Assembly: GCA_024036415.1 (NCBI GenBank)
Contig: JAMWET010004078.1
Coordinates: forward strand, 186,001-250,000
Reading direction: 5' to 3'
DNA from: Prochilodus magdalenae
Lineage: Eukaryota > Chordata > Actinopteri > Characiformes > Prochilodontidae
DNA length: 64,000 nt
Part shown: positions 13,970-26,336 of the stretch, one piece after another
Numbering within the stretch: position 1 is the stretch's first letter
How the letters are laid out: the number at the start of each line of letters is the position of its first letter
Translations under genes and position numbers: made by a program
The notes under the pieces: model-generated
Databases searched by the model: none
What the model was told of the DNA's origin: nothing
The model's input: only the letters and a program-made list of their open reading frames with translations

Positions 13970-14419
13970 ACACCCACTTAAAAAAAAAAGATGCACGCAG
14001 AAGGAATCAACCGAAAGGAATGAAACTTGATGGGTAGGTTTGACAGCATGAGACATGCGAATGTTTCAGGTTTCAAGCTTGGCTGTGCATGTGGCGTAAG
14101 CTTATTGCTGTACCTGACTGACTATATAAGGTTGTCCAGTTGTGTGTGCTTTCCATTCTGACTCGTGCTGTGGTGTTGGGATCATCCTTGCAAGTGAAGT
14201 ATGGCTCAGAGAAGAGTTTGAGATGTCAGACTGATACCATACTGAGAGACACTACTTCTGTGTGTAGCTCAATGAATATTTCCCATATCGGTCTAAATTT
14301 CATAAATAATCTAAATTTATCATCATTTATTTTACTGGTAATCTTTATCTTCCTTCCCAATAGCACTGCAGTCCCACACTTCCTTCTGGGTGCAACTATT
14401 CTTTTGATGATGAGTGTAT
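13970..14419 (+). mobile_element. Tc1-like family A element, copy 3 (inverted, internally deleted)
   Basis: It lies in the opposite orientation to copies 1 and 2: 'gaaggaatcaacc', 'aatgaaacttgatgggtagg', 'tttgacagcatgagacatg' and 'gtggcgtaagctt' appear first. The right end reads 'gtgcaactattcttttgatg' then ATGAGTGTATA. The left terminus is eroded into an A run. No transposase core remains. Confidence 0.75.
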
Positions 14420-15529
14420 AAATAATCATGAGATTGTTGTAAAAATATAGTCATTGAGAAGTAACTAGTAAAATGTACAGACACTGGTTGAGCATTATGG
14501 GAAATATGAGATAATTAGACAGAAATGTAAGTTTCCTGTGGAGAAAATAGCTGCAGCAGTTTTAGTGCTAGCACATCAATCTGCATTCATATTCATGAAA
14601 AGCGAGACGTGTGGTAGATGGTGGCTTTAGTGTGTGTGTGTTTTCTTTGGTCTCTGGTTTAACCTTCAGGTCAATTTATCAATGATTTAAAAGTATTGCA
14701 GAGGACTTGCATATGGATCATTTAAAAATGCATGCGCTGGAAGAGTATTCTTCTGTATATAATGACCCATTAAATTTTAGAGAGGTTTGATTAATGTCCC
14801 TGCTGTGTGCGAGTTAAAGGAGGAGGGAAATCATTTAGAAGCAGTAATATTTTTGTCTGTGATTTTGCCGCCTGATTTTGATACTGACTCTGTCAGATGC
14901 GGACACTGATTAGCGTAAAGCACAGCTCACTGTATGTCTTGATTGTGTATTTTTGTCATTAGCTGGATGGAGGTCATTATACTTCATATTCATTAATTCT
15001 TTACACCTAGGAGATAATCCCTCTGCCCAGCAATTATCTTTGCCCTGACATTGTAATGTGCTCATGTTTTATGTAAAGCCTGAGGTTGAAGTCTCCAGTG
15101 TGTGAGCAGAAGGTTTTGTCATGTAATAGTTCTTATTTGAGCCACGCGAGAGGAGCGGCTTCTTGCTGATTTCTGTCTGTCTGGGGTTACACTGAAGTGG
15201 AGCACAAAGAGACTGGAGGCAAATGAGATTATTCAGGCGCCATTTACACGAGCACCGCTGCTAATAAGGTGCAGCAGATGAAGAGAAAGAATGGGCTACA
15301 AACCATTTAAATATGAATGGCCATTTGAGTCCACAGTTCTGAGAAGGGTGACCAAACAGTCTGTGAGGTCCATTAACGTCAACAAATTCTACAGCGTTTA
15401 CAGAAAGGGACATCGTGTTGTAAACAGCCCTGCTTGTAAACAGGTGCTGTTTTTAGTGAAGTGTGCGCTGCCCATCACAAGTTCGGGGAGACAGGCTTGA
15501 ATGCTAATAAGTACTGATCTGAAAACATG

Positions 15530-16560
15530 GCGGGATATTCAGCAATATATCCTAGATTTTAAAAATCCACAACATGTGATAGCAAGTTTCTCCCCAGTAG
15601 GGAGGACAAAGGCTTTAAAGTATGGGTAGGGAAAGGTCTTACAACATACATTACCTTTTTACATAAAGGAGTATTCCGATCATTTCAGTCTTTAAAGGAT
15701 GGTTATGGATCGGAACAGAAAGATTTTTATAGATATCTTCAAGTGCGCTGTTACTTCAATGCATATTTTAAAAATGTAAATCGACAAGCTGTTCAGACAG
15801 GACTCCTTAAAATTATTTGGTCAACTAGTAAATCGGGTACTTGTCCTAGGGTTGTTTCTAAGACTTATAAAGAACTTCTTCTGTGTAGGAGGGATAACAC
15901 ACTCAATATTAAAGGAAAGTGGGAGAAGGAGGGGAAAATATCCCTGTCAGAAGATGATTGGGGAAAAAGATGTCAGTTTCAGTGGACAACGAAAAGTTCC
16001 GTAACATGGAGAGAATTTTGCTGGAAGAATATTATTCGACATTTTATTACACCTGTGCAGAAACGATACCAAGGTTCAGGTTCAGACTGCTGAAGAAAGT
16101 GTAACTCAGCCAATGCTAATCATTTCCATATCTTTTGGGAATGTACAGTTCTATCTGGGTATTGGAAGGATATCCATCAGACTCTCTGTAATATATTTCT
16201 GATTAATATACCATTTCACTTTGGCTTACTTTATCTGGGAAACCTTTCTTTAGACATAGGTCAAAATGATATGAAACTGTTGAAAGCCTTGCTAGCTGCA
16301 AGTAAGAAAGCAATCACTAGAAAATGGCTGTTGGTTGAACCTGCTCGGCTCTCTGACTGGTATGACATTGTTTACGAGATTTATATTATGGAAAAGATAA
16401 CTTGCTCCTTAAGAATTCAGATAGCCAAATTCTGCCAAATTTGGTCTAAATGGCAAGTATACATAAGACCCCGGAGACCAGAATTTGAACTTTTTCACAC
16501 CAGCCAAACTGATATAGAAGCAGCTTTTTTCATGCACGTTTTCCATTGTAAGTTGTGAAT
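15530..16560 (+). mobile_element. L1-type LINE fragment, ORF2 C-terminal part (5'-truncated, one stop)
   Basis: One frame runs from about 15595 to 16558, interrupted only by TGA at 16091-16093, where LINEs normally have Trp. It reads 'GLTTYITFLHKGVFRSFQSL', 'DFYRYLQVRCYFNAYF', 'SEDDWGKRC', 'WREFCWKNIIRHFITP', then past the stop 'RKCNSANANHFHIFWEC' and 'ITRKWLLVEPARLSDWY'. This is the region after the reverse transcriptase in fish L1 ORF2, including the Cys/His-bearing HIFWEC motif. Endonuclease and RT domains are missing, as expected from 5' truncation during retrotransposition. A single stop implies a fairly recent copy. The exact 5' boundary is unclear. Confidence 0.85.
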
Positions 16561-16589
16561 ATAAGTTACAGAATTCACACCTATATTAT

Positions 16590-16920
16590 GTATGCTACCT
16601 TTGTTATATCCTTTCATAGTTTGCCAAATGTTTTCAGTGGGTGACCGGTCTATATTCTTTTACAACAGTCATGCTGTTGTAATTCATGCAGAATGTGGCT
16701 TGGCCTTGTCTTATAAAAATAAGCAAGACTTTCCCAGAAGAAGACATCATCTTGATGGCAGTATAGGCTGCTCCAAATTCCATATGTACTGTTCAGCATT
16801 TATGGTGCCTTTACTGATGTGAAAGTCACCACGTCATGTTCACCAGTATTCCCACTTTATTATCAAAGATGTTGCCATTTGAACTGTTCACTGTGAACCA
16901 GCCAGTAAAGCCCTTCCCGT
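16590..16920 (-). pseudogene. DDE (Tc1/mariner-type) transposase relic
   Basis: The minus strand translates to GTINAEQYIWNLEQPILPSR, then a degraded stretch ending in KPHSA with stops between. This matches the part of fish Tc1/mariner-type transposases that precedes the second catalytic Asp (QQDNAKPH in intact relatives). Here the Asp region is mutated. The + strand open frame at 16592-16822 is its antisense shadow. Confidence 0.65.
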
Positions 16921-17261
16921 TTTAGCTAGGAGGAAGTCAGCGTCCGTGACTTTTTAAAAGAAATGAAACTTTGTCAGACTACTGGACATTATTTCACCTC
17001 AGTATATTTTAAATGAGCTCAAGCCTAGAGAAGACAACTGCATTCCTAAATCCTGTTTATTATTGCATGGTAAAGTTTTAACCTACAATTGCAAATACAG
17101 CAACAAGTGTCCAGATACTCCTAATTAGTAAGTTCTGCTACATTACACTTAGCCTACGTGTTTAAGCAGATTGACCGGGATACATTTTAATTACTTTAAT
17201 TAAAAGAAGGTCATTTTAAAGTGTAGCAGCTCCGAGGTTTCAGCCAAGCAATGTATTTTAG

Positions 17262-17462
<201 letters not shown>

Positions 17463-18345
17463 AGAGGCCACAGGCCGTCCAGCGCTCACACCGACCCCCC
17501 AGCCTTCACCTAGCCAGCTTTGTAGCAGCTCGGCGCAGCGGCTCTGGGCTCATACGGGCTGCCAGGACTCCAGCATTATGGGGGGATTACATCTGTCATG
17601 ACTGTTTGTGACAGCTCATGAGTATATGACCTCAGACTGTCAAATAGCATGTAGCACAGGGGGGTTAGCTAGCCTGGAAGAGAGGGCAGGGGACAGGCCA
17701 CGTAGTGCTACTTTCCTCATGCTGTGGCCCAGCCTCAGAGCTGACATAAAGTGTCACGAAAAGTGCCATGTTTATGATAGCGATACCTACGCAGGCCTGA
17801 GTTCAAAGGGGCATGGGGATAGATTACAGCTATATTACTACATAAACTTTGTATCGAGATTTATAACCAGTGATAAAGGATATTTATTTATGTATGTATT
17901 GATAAAATTACGGAGCCAAGGGGACAATATCTGGTTTACAGTTAAAATGCTATTTTTTATAGTCACTGTATTTTGATATGCCGTCATGTATGTTACTGGG
18001 ACTTTAGTCCGACTCATTAGAATGTATGGAGCGTAAAACAGCTGTCACCGTGGATGAAGGCAAAAGAAACATTGTCAGACGTCAGGAAGACAAGCTGTAG
18101 TCAGCAATCACTCGCAATGTTGAACACATTTCTCAGTACGTTCCGCAGCTCAATGGATGTGTTGAACCGTTTAGGCAAATCAAAGGACAAAAAAAAAAAA
18201 AATAGCAGCTTGCAGATTTGCAGTTTGTACCTTAGGTTTCTTTTTGCTTTCTCTTCTTTTGCTGTGTTCTGAACTGAAGTGCATTTTAACAAGACGTGTT
18301 TCTGTATTTGTGTTCACATGTTTCAAATAAATCAAGTTACACTGT
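17463..18345 (+). other. vwc2: vwc2 probable 3' UTR
   Basis: Non-coding sequence follows the vwc2 stop. The first AATAAA downstream is at 18326-18331, giving a UTR of about 0.87 kb. An A run at 18189-18201 is not a signal. Longer alternative ends cannot be excluded, since mammalian VWC2 has long 3' UTRs. Confidence 0.55.
18326..18331 (+). terminator. candidate vwc2 poly(A) signal AATAAA
   Basis: This is the first canonical hexamer after the vwc2 stop codon, followed by GT-rich sequence ('gttacactgtgc') that could act as a downstream element. Confidence 0.5.
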
Positions 18346-19665
18346 GCACAACCACACATGCTTCCGTCAGGTTAACTGGGGATACCATCCAAGTCGGTTG
18401 GCATTTTTCAAAACACAGAGACATGCTCAAAATGTCAAGACAAGAAGTCGACAGGGTTGAAGAAATTGCTGAATTTCAGCTGGAGCATCGCTTGACCAAG
18501 GGGCTGAATGCGACCCAGCCTTTACTTACAGGACATCACTGCCACCCTGCAAGTCTCTGAAACTCTTATCAATCAAGCTGTCAGCGATTGCATCAGCTTT
18601 TGGATGATGGTGCGTCCCAGTCTGCTCAAAAGTAACTTGGCCACTGCCCCATCATGACACGCTGTAAATTAGACAGTGTGCGCTGATGGATGGCAACTCA
18701 GAAGCTCGCTGTCATAATATTGACAGCTCAGGACGGGAGAGTTCAAACCTATTTAATGTTGGGCTCCCTCCATTGAAAATGAGAGTGGTAGGAATACATG
18801 TGTCAACAGCAGGTGTTCTGATATTAAAGGATTATGAGGTGCATGCAGCATCAAAGCAATTCCATCAACTCCATCATCCCATATGTCACCTCTTAGCTGC
18901 CACTGAGTTGGATGAAAAGCTTCTAATTTGCAGTTATAAAGAGCATATTAATGGCTCAGAATGTACACTTTAATTGCCTACTTTATTTAAAAGGGCTCAG
19001 CATCAATAAATGGGCCATGTATTTTTTCTCAGTGGTCTTTTATCGACAACACAGATATTAAGTCACCTCCGTCTGACGATAACAATCCCAGACAGCTCAA
19101 ATGACATGAGTTAATCAAATCGCAATTTATAATTGAATCAGCTTTGATAATATGTAAAAGAAAATTGTGTGATTAATAATGGCTGAATGTTATCAATTAC
19201 ACACAGGTTTTAAATTAATTAGCCAAATGTATTTATTCTTGCGCAATGAACGTTCTGTGGTCTGTCGAGCCTCCAGTATCCTGCATCTCTGCTCGCTTTG
19301 ATCCAGGGTTGCCAGACAACCATCATATCCCTCCATCAAGGAGACGTGCCTTAGGGCCAGGCTTAGGGATTGTGGGAAATAAAGTCAGACGCATGCACAT
19401 ACATGGCAGTCTGAAGTGCTACCCTGCTAGAAAAAGCTGTCATCCATCACTCTCGCACATCAGACTCCCTTAGTCTCTCTTTTTGTCTAGCAGCAAGTGT
19501 TCTAAGAGTAACTCAGATTAGCAATGTGCATTCTCAGATGCCTCCTCTTGTCTACACTCGGTCTCCTCTAGTGAGTATAAGCAATTGCCATTAATGTCTT
19601 TTCATTCTCCTTTGTGTTTTCCATATCTCTGATTTCCTACCACTGGACCCCCAAGCTCCCACTGT
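18346..19665. other. intergenic, no repeats recognised; possible conserved non-coding block
   Basis: No exon or named repeat is visible. The part at 18960-19220 is dense in homeodomain-like TAAT cores and GATAA motifs ('cgataacaatcc', 'gttaatcaaatcgcaattta', 'gattaataatggctg'), which gives it the look of a vertebrate conserved non-coding element. That is only an impression from composition. Confidence 0.35.
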
Positions 19666-19669
19666 TTCC

Positions 19670-20880
19670 TCATGCTACAATAAACAAAGTCCAATGCACA
19701 ATACATAAAGGCGCAAAGCAAGATCAGCCCGGTCTGATGTGTACACCAGATCATCAGCTAAAGAAGCTAACCCACCCATAGTGACCCTGTGGTCATAAAC
19801 TGACAGTAGCTGAAGGGATAGAAGATGGCTAACATGTCCACCAGCAAGACAGGTGTGTCTAATACAGTGGCCAGCGTGTGTACACTTTACCAAAACCTTA
19901 ACCGCTACCATACTGCTGTCACAGCTGTGCTGAGAATGGCCCACCACCCAAATAATACCTGCTTAGTGGTGCTCCCACGGTGGTCCTGCTCTATTAGTAG
20001 AGGGTGGCTGATATATTGTGCAGCTACAGTCAGTAACTGTAAGTCCAAAACACAATACATAAAGGAGCAAAGCAGAACTCTGAGTTGGCAGTTTATAGAG
20101 TTATCTAGCCACCAGTGGCCCTGTGGTCATAAACTGACCACTGATGAAAGGCTAGAGGATCACTCACATAAATTGCACAGAGAAAAGAAAGATGTACACA
20201 TACTTTAAACACCTCAGTGTCAATACTGGACTGAGAATAGTCCATCAACCAAAACTAGCTAGTCCTGTGATTACTGATGAAGGACTAGAGGATGACCAAC
20301 ACAAAGATGCAAAGATAAGTTATCATCTTTGACTGTACATCTACAAGGTGGACCAGCAAGGTAGGAGTGTCTAATAGAGGGGACAGTGTTTAAGCACTCC
20401 AGCAGCACTGCTGTATCTGATTTACTCACCCCAGCACAACACACACTAACACACCATCACCATGTCAGTGTCACTGCAGTGCCGAGAATGATCCACCACC
20501 CATATAATACTTGCTCTGTAAGGTGTTGTACACAAAAAACCTATTGATTGTGCCATCTTACATATTGCTTCTTTAATTAGGCTTTTGATTTTATTTTTCA
20601 AAACAAATCTCATGTCTCAATCTCTACAGTCTGTAATTGTGGAACTATAACTGGAGCTGATAGAATAGACATTGAGTAAAGACATGGGGAGGAGATGCTA
20701 ATAAAGTGCTCAGTGAGTTTAGTCTTTAACTGTGTACTTGCAAGGTGTTTCAACATGGCAAGCGTATCTGTGGTGGTCCTACTCAGTTGGTACAGGCATA
20801 TTGTGCAGCAGCAGATGAACTTTAGTCAGTAACTGTGAACCTACAAATATAGATAAATTAGTGACAGGGCCGGCTATTAA
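19670..20880 (+). repeat. repeat C, composite of a common fish dispersed repeat
   Basis: It contains the phrases 'gcagcactgctgtatctgat', 'ccagcacaacacacactaac', 'atgtcagtgtcactgcagtg', 'atgatccaccaccca' and 'taattgtggaactataactg', widely dispersed in teleosts. Modules such as 'cctgtggtcataaactgac', 'acaatacataaagg.gcaaag' and 'gtgtctaata' occur two or three times, so the block is internally duplicated. A 53-bp piece of another element (20525-20577) splits it. A copy in the other orientation is at 31130-31620. Confidence 0.7.
20525..20577 (+). mobile_element. solo right end of TTAA-flanked element
   Basis: 'ttgtacacaaaaaacctatt' through 'catattgcttctttaatta' matches 21412-21464, the right end of the neighbouring TTAA element, with few differences. 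It lies within repeat C. Confidence 0.6.
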
Positions 20881-21127
20881 AATCGTACAAATTCATTAAT
20901 AAATGAAATATGAGATATTACTGTTGCTACTTAAATTCAGTGTTTTAGTGTATGATGATGGTTTTAAAGTTCACCCTGCCATGTGTATTAGACTACCTCT
21001 GTTTTTACAGTGCAACTCAACTCACCTTACAAGAAAAGGAGAGCAAATCATGATTTAAATTCATATTTAGAGGTAGTAATCTTCCACAAAAAGCACAAAT
21101 TGTTAGGATGTGAGTATTGCAGATTAA

Positions 21128-21458
21128 AGGAACAATATGCAATTTGAGGCAATTCATTGAATTCATTCAGCTCTTGTTTTGCTGGGATTTTTTCCCCACC
21201 TGTTTTCTTTGGTTTTAGTGTTTTCTTGCCAAATACAGGTGTGCTTTTTCTTTCTCTGCTCATATGAGGACTAAAGGCAGACTCAGAGATACAGTGACAC
21301 GCTATTGCCTTTTCAGGTGGCAGTACAGACTTCAGTACATATGTCTACAACATAATGCTTAGATCTATCTATCAGTTAAAACTGTTATTTCTTCACATTA
21401 ATTTTGGAATGTTGTACACTAAAAAACTATCGATTGTGTCATCTCACATATTGCTCCT
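21128..21458. mobile_element. TTAA-flanked miniature DNA transposon (331 bp)
   Basis: It begins AGGAACAATATGC after TTAA (21124-21127) and ends ACATATTGCTCCT before TTAA (21459-21462). The ends are imperfect inverted repeats. TTAA target duplication is typical of piggyBac and Kolobok superfamilies. It has no coding capacity. Relatives lie at 22855-23416 and 20525-20577. Confidence 0.65.
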
Positions 21459-22854
21459 TTAATTAGCTCATGTTCTAATTCTCAATTTTCATGTATTTAT
21501 TTGTTTGTTTATTTAAATGTATCTGCCCTGGGGCCTACACAGTGCACGTTTACGGTAGATAAAATGGCCAATTAATGTAACTGCAATGCAAAAACAGCAA
21601 AATAATGAAGCTGTGTGAATAATACATAGAATTATGCAACTAAACAGCTTATGATCAGTTGTTTCATGACTCTCACGGCCCCTCATCCGCTTTCCATAAA
21701 ATATACATTATCCTTTAGAAGAAAAAAAACAACACATGGTCTGAGATTTTGGTAGCTTTAATTTGACAGCTTTGGTGTTGCTATATGGTTGGTTTCCTTT
21801 GCAGCAAGAGTCCAATTATGAAAACTTAGCTTAATGACTACATATACTGGAGGATACCCTAAATTAGCCTTCCTCTTTGAAATGGAATTCCCCAAAGTGT
21901 CTTAATACCCAGCTAGCCTCGGCCTCCTTCAAAGGAAGCTCTTAATGAAGAAAATCTGTTACAGAAGACCAAAACGATTACCCTGTCCTGCTTGAAAAAG
22001 TAACCCCCACTGCCCCTAACCCCAATCATTCAGATGATATCACATGCTTTGCCCTTAACAAGCAATGACAATCATGTCTGGCTTGTAGCCACATTAGTTC
22101 CTACAAGACTGTTGTCCTCGTGCATCTGTCTGTCAGTTTCTCCACAAGTTTTGCCTTCATAACCAGGCTTTCTTCAAACACCCGCCTGCAATCCCCTGCT
22201 GGTTTAAACGATCTGAAGAAGACTTTTATAGATTTTGACAGCGAAGATAACTTCCTCTGATGGCTCCATCAGTGATTTCCTGAATAATTGTGGTGGTGGT
22301 GCTGAGAGCATGGAGCAAAGAATGGACAGAGGTTTGCTTCTTACGTATCAGTCTCAGTCTCAGTACATCACTTATAACTTGCCAGGAAGAAATAATGCCT
22401 TCAAAGAAAAGAAAAAAATCATTACTGTTCCTGCCCCTGTTCCCCATGCGCTACTGCAAATGACACAATTAAATGATAACAGGGCCTCAAAATTAGCAAG
22501 AGCTAGAAACAAAGCCCAAGCCCAAGTCATCAATGACTTTGTTCATTATGGAAAGAAATGCAGTGAAAGATAATAGTAGAATGGATATAATTTCCAGAAC
22601 AATTCATTTTGTCTAATGGGCATAGTGTCTTAAGATGAATAGATAGCTGTGTAGTCCTCTCTTTTAACAATGCCGTATTGAATTCTGAGTCTAAATAAAG
22701 GAGCCCTTCAGTGCACTCAGAGTAACTCATCTAACCAGGTTTTTGCCTTGTATTTCAGCATCATTACAATTGAGGGAAATAATTGAAAAGTACAATTCCA
22801 CCAATCTTTCAAAATGTTCAAGTCTGTTCTAGATTTGTTCACTGTGGTGTTTAA

Positions 22855-23416
22855 AGGAGCAGTTTGTAAGGTAAGTTACAAAGGAAGGTCAAATTCATAT
22901 TCCAATCAATCCCACTCAAATTTGTTTAGCATTAAATTTGATCTCTTTACTCACCTCACTCATCACTCACTCATCTCCCGCTGTGAAAAGCACTGACAAT
23001 GCTAACAAATGCTTTCATTTATTCCATTTCTTATGTTTTCTGCCGTATGGGGATTCTTGCAGAGAGCAGGCAGCAGCAGTCACCATTATAGTTATTTGCC
23101 AAGACCTGTCCTTAAATGACTGAACCAGGAGCAGGACCTTTAGCATGACTGATGATAGATTAGAATACGCCATGGGGCAGTAGTACTTCTCCATCTTCTA
23201 ATGGTTGGCTGATGGGCGACTTGACATTAAAGTAACTCCCTATTGTCTCTAGAGGTACAAAAAGTGGTACTATAAGACAGGACAGGCTGGGGCTAGATGG
23301 CTAGCATGCTAACTTCTGTACTTATCTCTGCAACACAATATATGAACCTTTTAGATGTACAATGTCTGCTGATAATTTTCATATATATGTATATTTTAAT
23401 GTTGCATATTGTTCCT
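22855..23416. mobile_element. TTAA-flanked DNA transposon, longer relative (562 bp)
   Basis: The left end AGGAGCAGTTTGTAAGG follows TTAA (22851-22854) and the right end GCATATTGTTCCT precedes TTAA (23417-23420). The termini match those of 21128-21458. The interior is longer and different and shows no transposase. Confidence 0.6.
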
Positions 23417-23420
23417 TTAA

Positions 23421-25580
23421 TGCCTATAAAAGTTATGAGATGAAATCATTTGCAATGGTTTTGAGATTATGTTTTGGTCTGAAACTTATTTGTACATTTC
23501 TGTAATAGAGTTATGTGCAGGGCAATGTGATGCATCAGTTTTTTTCAGATTTACCCTTTTTGCATTTTCCTAATATTATATTAAAATCTCCAAAGACATG
23601 TAGGCTCATTGGTGGTTTTGCATGGTAAACAAAATGACTATGTTTGTACTGTAAACATCACCACTCTTGGTTTCCATCATCACGACTCTGTCTTAGCTGA
23701 TAAATTTCTCTTCGGTAAACCATTTTACAAAAGGCCACTCTGACTTTGACCGAATTATGCAAATCCCCTTTAAACCATCTACTGGTGTAAGTGTAATCTA
23801 TTATATCTATTCACTTTAAAGTAACGCAGCTGGTTATCCTTATTAAAAATAATACAGCTGTGTCTTATTTTGCAGTGCAGGATTAGGATGACCCTCCTTT
23901 AACGTGCTGGACTGAAGCAGTCATGGTTTATCCTTCTCAGTATCACATTTTGCCTGGTCCAGTAAAGCCAGCTGCGTGTCTCCGCTTGCCGGCTGTTATT
24001 GACACCACCCCGGCAGCATGCTCGGCAGATGGAACCGCTGCATTCAGAAGGTGTGATCTTGTCTGAGATGAGACAGCCTCGCTCCCTCGCCAAGCCCTTC
24101 TCCCCACCCCTTCCCCCAGCACTTCCTTCCGCTGCACCTCACAGTTAATGAATAGAGTGATTAAAAAGGAGAAAACATGGCACGGAGTCGCTTTAAGCAG
24201 AGGCAGGGGAGCGGGTGGCTATTGACGATCCGCTTTTGCGAGTTGGGGTGACCTGTTGCGGCTCCCCATGTGCGCGTTATTGATTGGTGTGTGGCTCTGT
24301 CGGGGAGTGATTGGGCAGGAAGGCTAATCCTGCACATCCTCCTCCTCTCCAGAGTTAGAGAGTGTGTGTATGTGTGTGCTCAGGGAGAAGCCTCCTTTTC
24401 CTCTTCGCTCCACTGTGACCTGAATACAGAATGTGCTTGAGCGAGGTTCAGCCTGGGAGAGAGAGCATTGTTTTGATACGGATGTCTGCATAACTAGATG
24501 TCAAGCTGTCTGAACGCGGGGTCATGTTAACATAAAGAAACCTGCTCTTCTCTCTTTGCTCCGAGGAACATTACAATCCAGGTATTTACCTCGCTTTGTT
24601 CACCGCAGAAGATTTTCTCATCCTCCATTTCTTGCCGGTGGCTGTCCCATGTGGTTCCTTATTTCATAAGAGAGGGCCTTGCTGCTCTCACTCACTTATG
24701 AACTTTCTATGACCTTTTTGCTCTTTTACAAAATGGTTAAGGAAGACACCCTGGAAATGGACAACTGTTGGTCCGCTAACTCGAGTGCACACCAATGGCC
24801 CAGAGGAGCGTATGCATGTCATGAGGAAAGAAGAGCCACGTCTGACACTCTTTAAATGAGGCCCCACTAAAACGCCCCGATAGCTGACAGCAATTAAGGG
24901 GCTAAGAGAATGCCACTCGCTCGAGCGGCTCCTTCCGTTGCATTTAAGGTCCTCTGGCCCAGGTAATTTCGGCCCCACAGTACAGGGGAATGGAAACAGC
25001 TTGGCTGTGCAATTGCGTGGCAGTTTAATAATGGAAACGTAAGGGTCTCGAGGGACGAGCCCATTTCTCCAAGCAACAGAAAAAGTCCATTACCCTCTGT
25101 GTTGCCTACCTAATGCTGCCTCTTACTCTTTAATTGAAACCGTTGGCTGTATTATAACACAGATAGAAAGACGTTGAAACAAAAGGCATGGGAGGGAGAA
25201 AGCGGGATGGGAGGCAGCATGCAGGCAGCCAAATTCAAAGGCTTGCTTTTCTTCGCCACCTCTGGCAATGACAGCTCTAAAAATATGTATCCGCAAGCAG
25301 CAATGAGCATGATCTTTCCAGTGAGGACACTCTACACCAAAAGCCACTCACTCACAGCACCAGCCGGGAATAATTAATAACTAAAGACTTAATGTGAGGC
25401 TAAGACATAAATCAAGTGAAATACCTTATCTGATAAGAGAGCTCATAAATTTATATCAGTTTTGGCAGACTTATGTAAATGATTTTGATTCAATATAGTA
25501 GACGTTCAAAAAACTGTATCATGGAGTCCATCTCAAGGAAACAGATGCCATGACTGATACCATGATCGCTGTTGCCAGTT
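23421..25580. other. intergenic, no genes or named repeats recognised
   Basis: The stretch 23990-25080 is richer in G+C and includes runs without obvious repeats, such as 24880-25080 with several TCGAG and GGCCC motifs. The open frames there are short, on both strands, and resemble no family I know. Confidence 0.4.
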
Positions 25581-25586
25581 TTATAT

Positions 25587-26320
25587 AAACTCATCAACTC
25601 AAAAGAGAGTTGCAACCAGAAGGAAGTGTGGGATTGTAACACTGGGAAAGAAGATGCATGTTACCAGGAACAATAAACGATGCTAAATTTAAACAGATAT
25701 GGGTAATATTTATTCAGCTACACATACAGAAGTAGTGTCCCTCAGTATGGCGTCAGGCCTGCTAATACAACATGCCAGATATTTCCTGATGGTGTCCTGT
25801 GATAATCCACGCCATGCTGCTTAAATAAACTCAAGCGATTCCTGCGCATTTTGCAGTAGGCTTGAAGGTAAAGTGTCACCAGGCCTTTTGGACAGGTGAC
25901 ATGTGACTACAGACTGTACATATGATCACTCCACACAAGGATTTGTTGGTCATCTCCACCAAGAAAAAAGCAGGACTTGTCACTGAAGATGACTGTGTCA
26001 CTCACAGTCTGACACGACACCATTGCAGTCTTTGGCGACACTGACGTGGTGTTAAAGGCAGTTGTTGTAACTGTCTGTGTGCATGTAGTCCATCTGCCAA
26101 TGGTGCTGGCACTAACAAGATGATTCATGAAGGCATCACCGCTCACCGAATGTTCACAACCGTGACTGTTGTACAGCGATAAGGTCTGTCCTTGTCACAT
26201 GCGCAGCTGAGCGTGAAACTTGAATCATTGTATCACATGTCTCACAATGTCAAACCTACCCAAGTTTCTTTCCTGTTGGTAGATTCCTTCTAGGTGCAGC
26301 TATTTCTTTGTATAAAGTGT
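25587..26320 (-). mobile_element. Tc1-like family A element, copy 4, with transposase relic
   Basis: Left end 'aactcatcaactcaaaagag' plus 'gttgcaacc', right end 'ggtgcagctatttctttgta'. On the minus strand, 25907-26146 keeps an open frame with 'KTAMVSCQTVSDTVIFSDKS' followed by CFFLGGDDQQILVW. The VIFSDxS..F and Q.LVW pattern is the region around the first catalytic Asp of Tc1-type transposases ('LFSDESRF...RVW'). Frameshifts and stops occur on both sides. Confidence 0.8.
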
Positions 26321-26336
26321 AAAAATAAATAAACAT

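Noticed and set aside
16592..16822. 76-residue + strand open frame
   Set aside because: It is antisense to a recognisable transposase relic on the minus strand.
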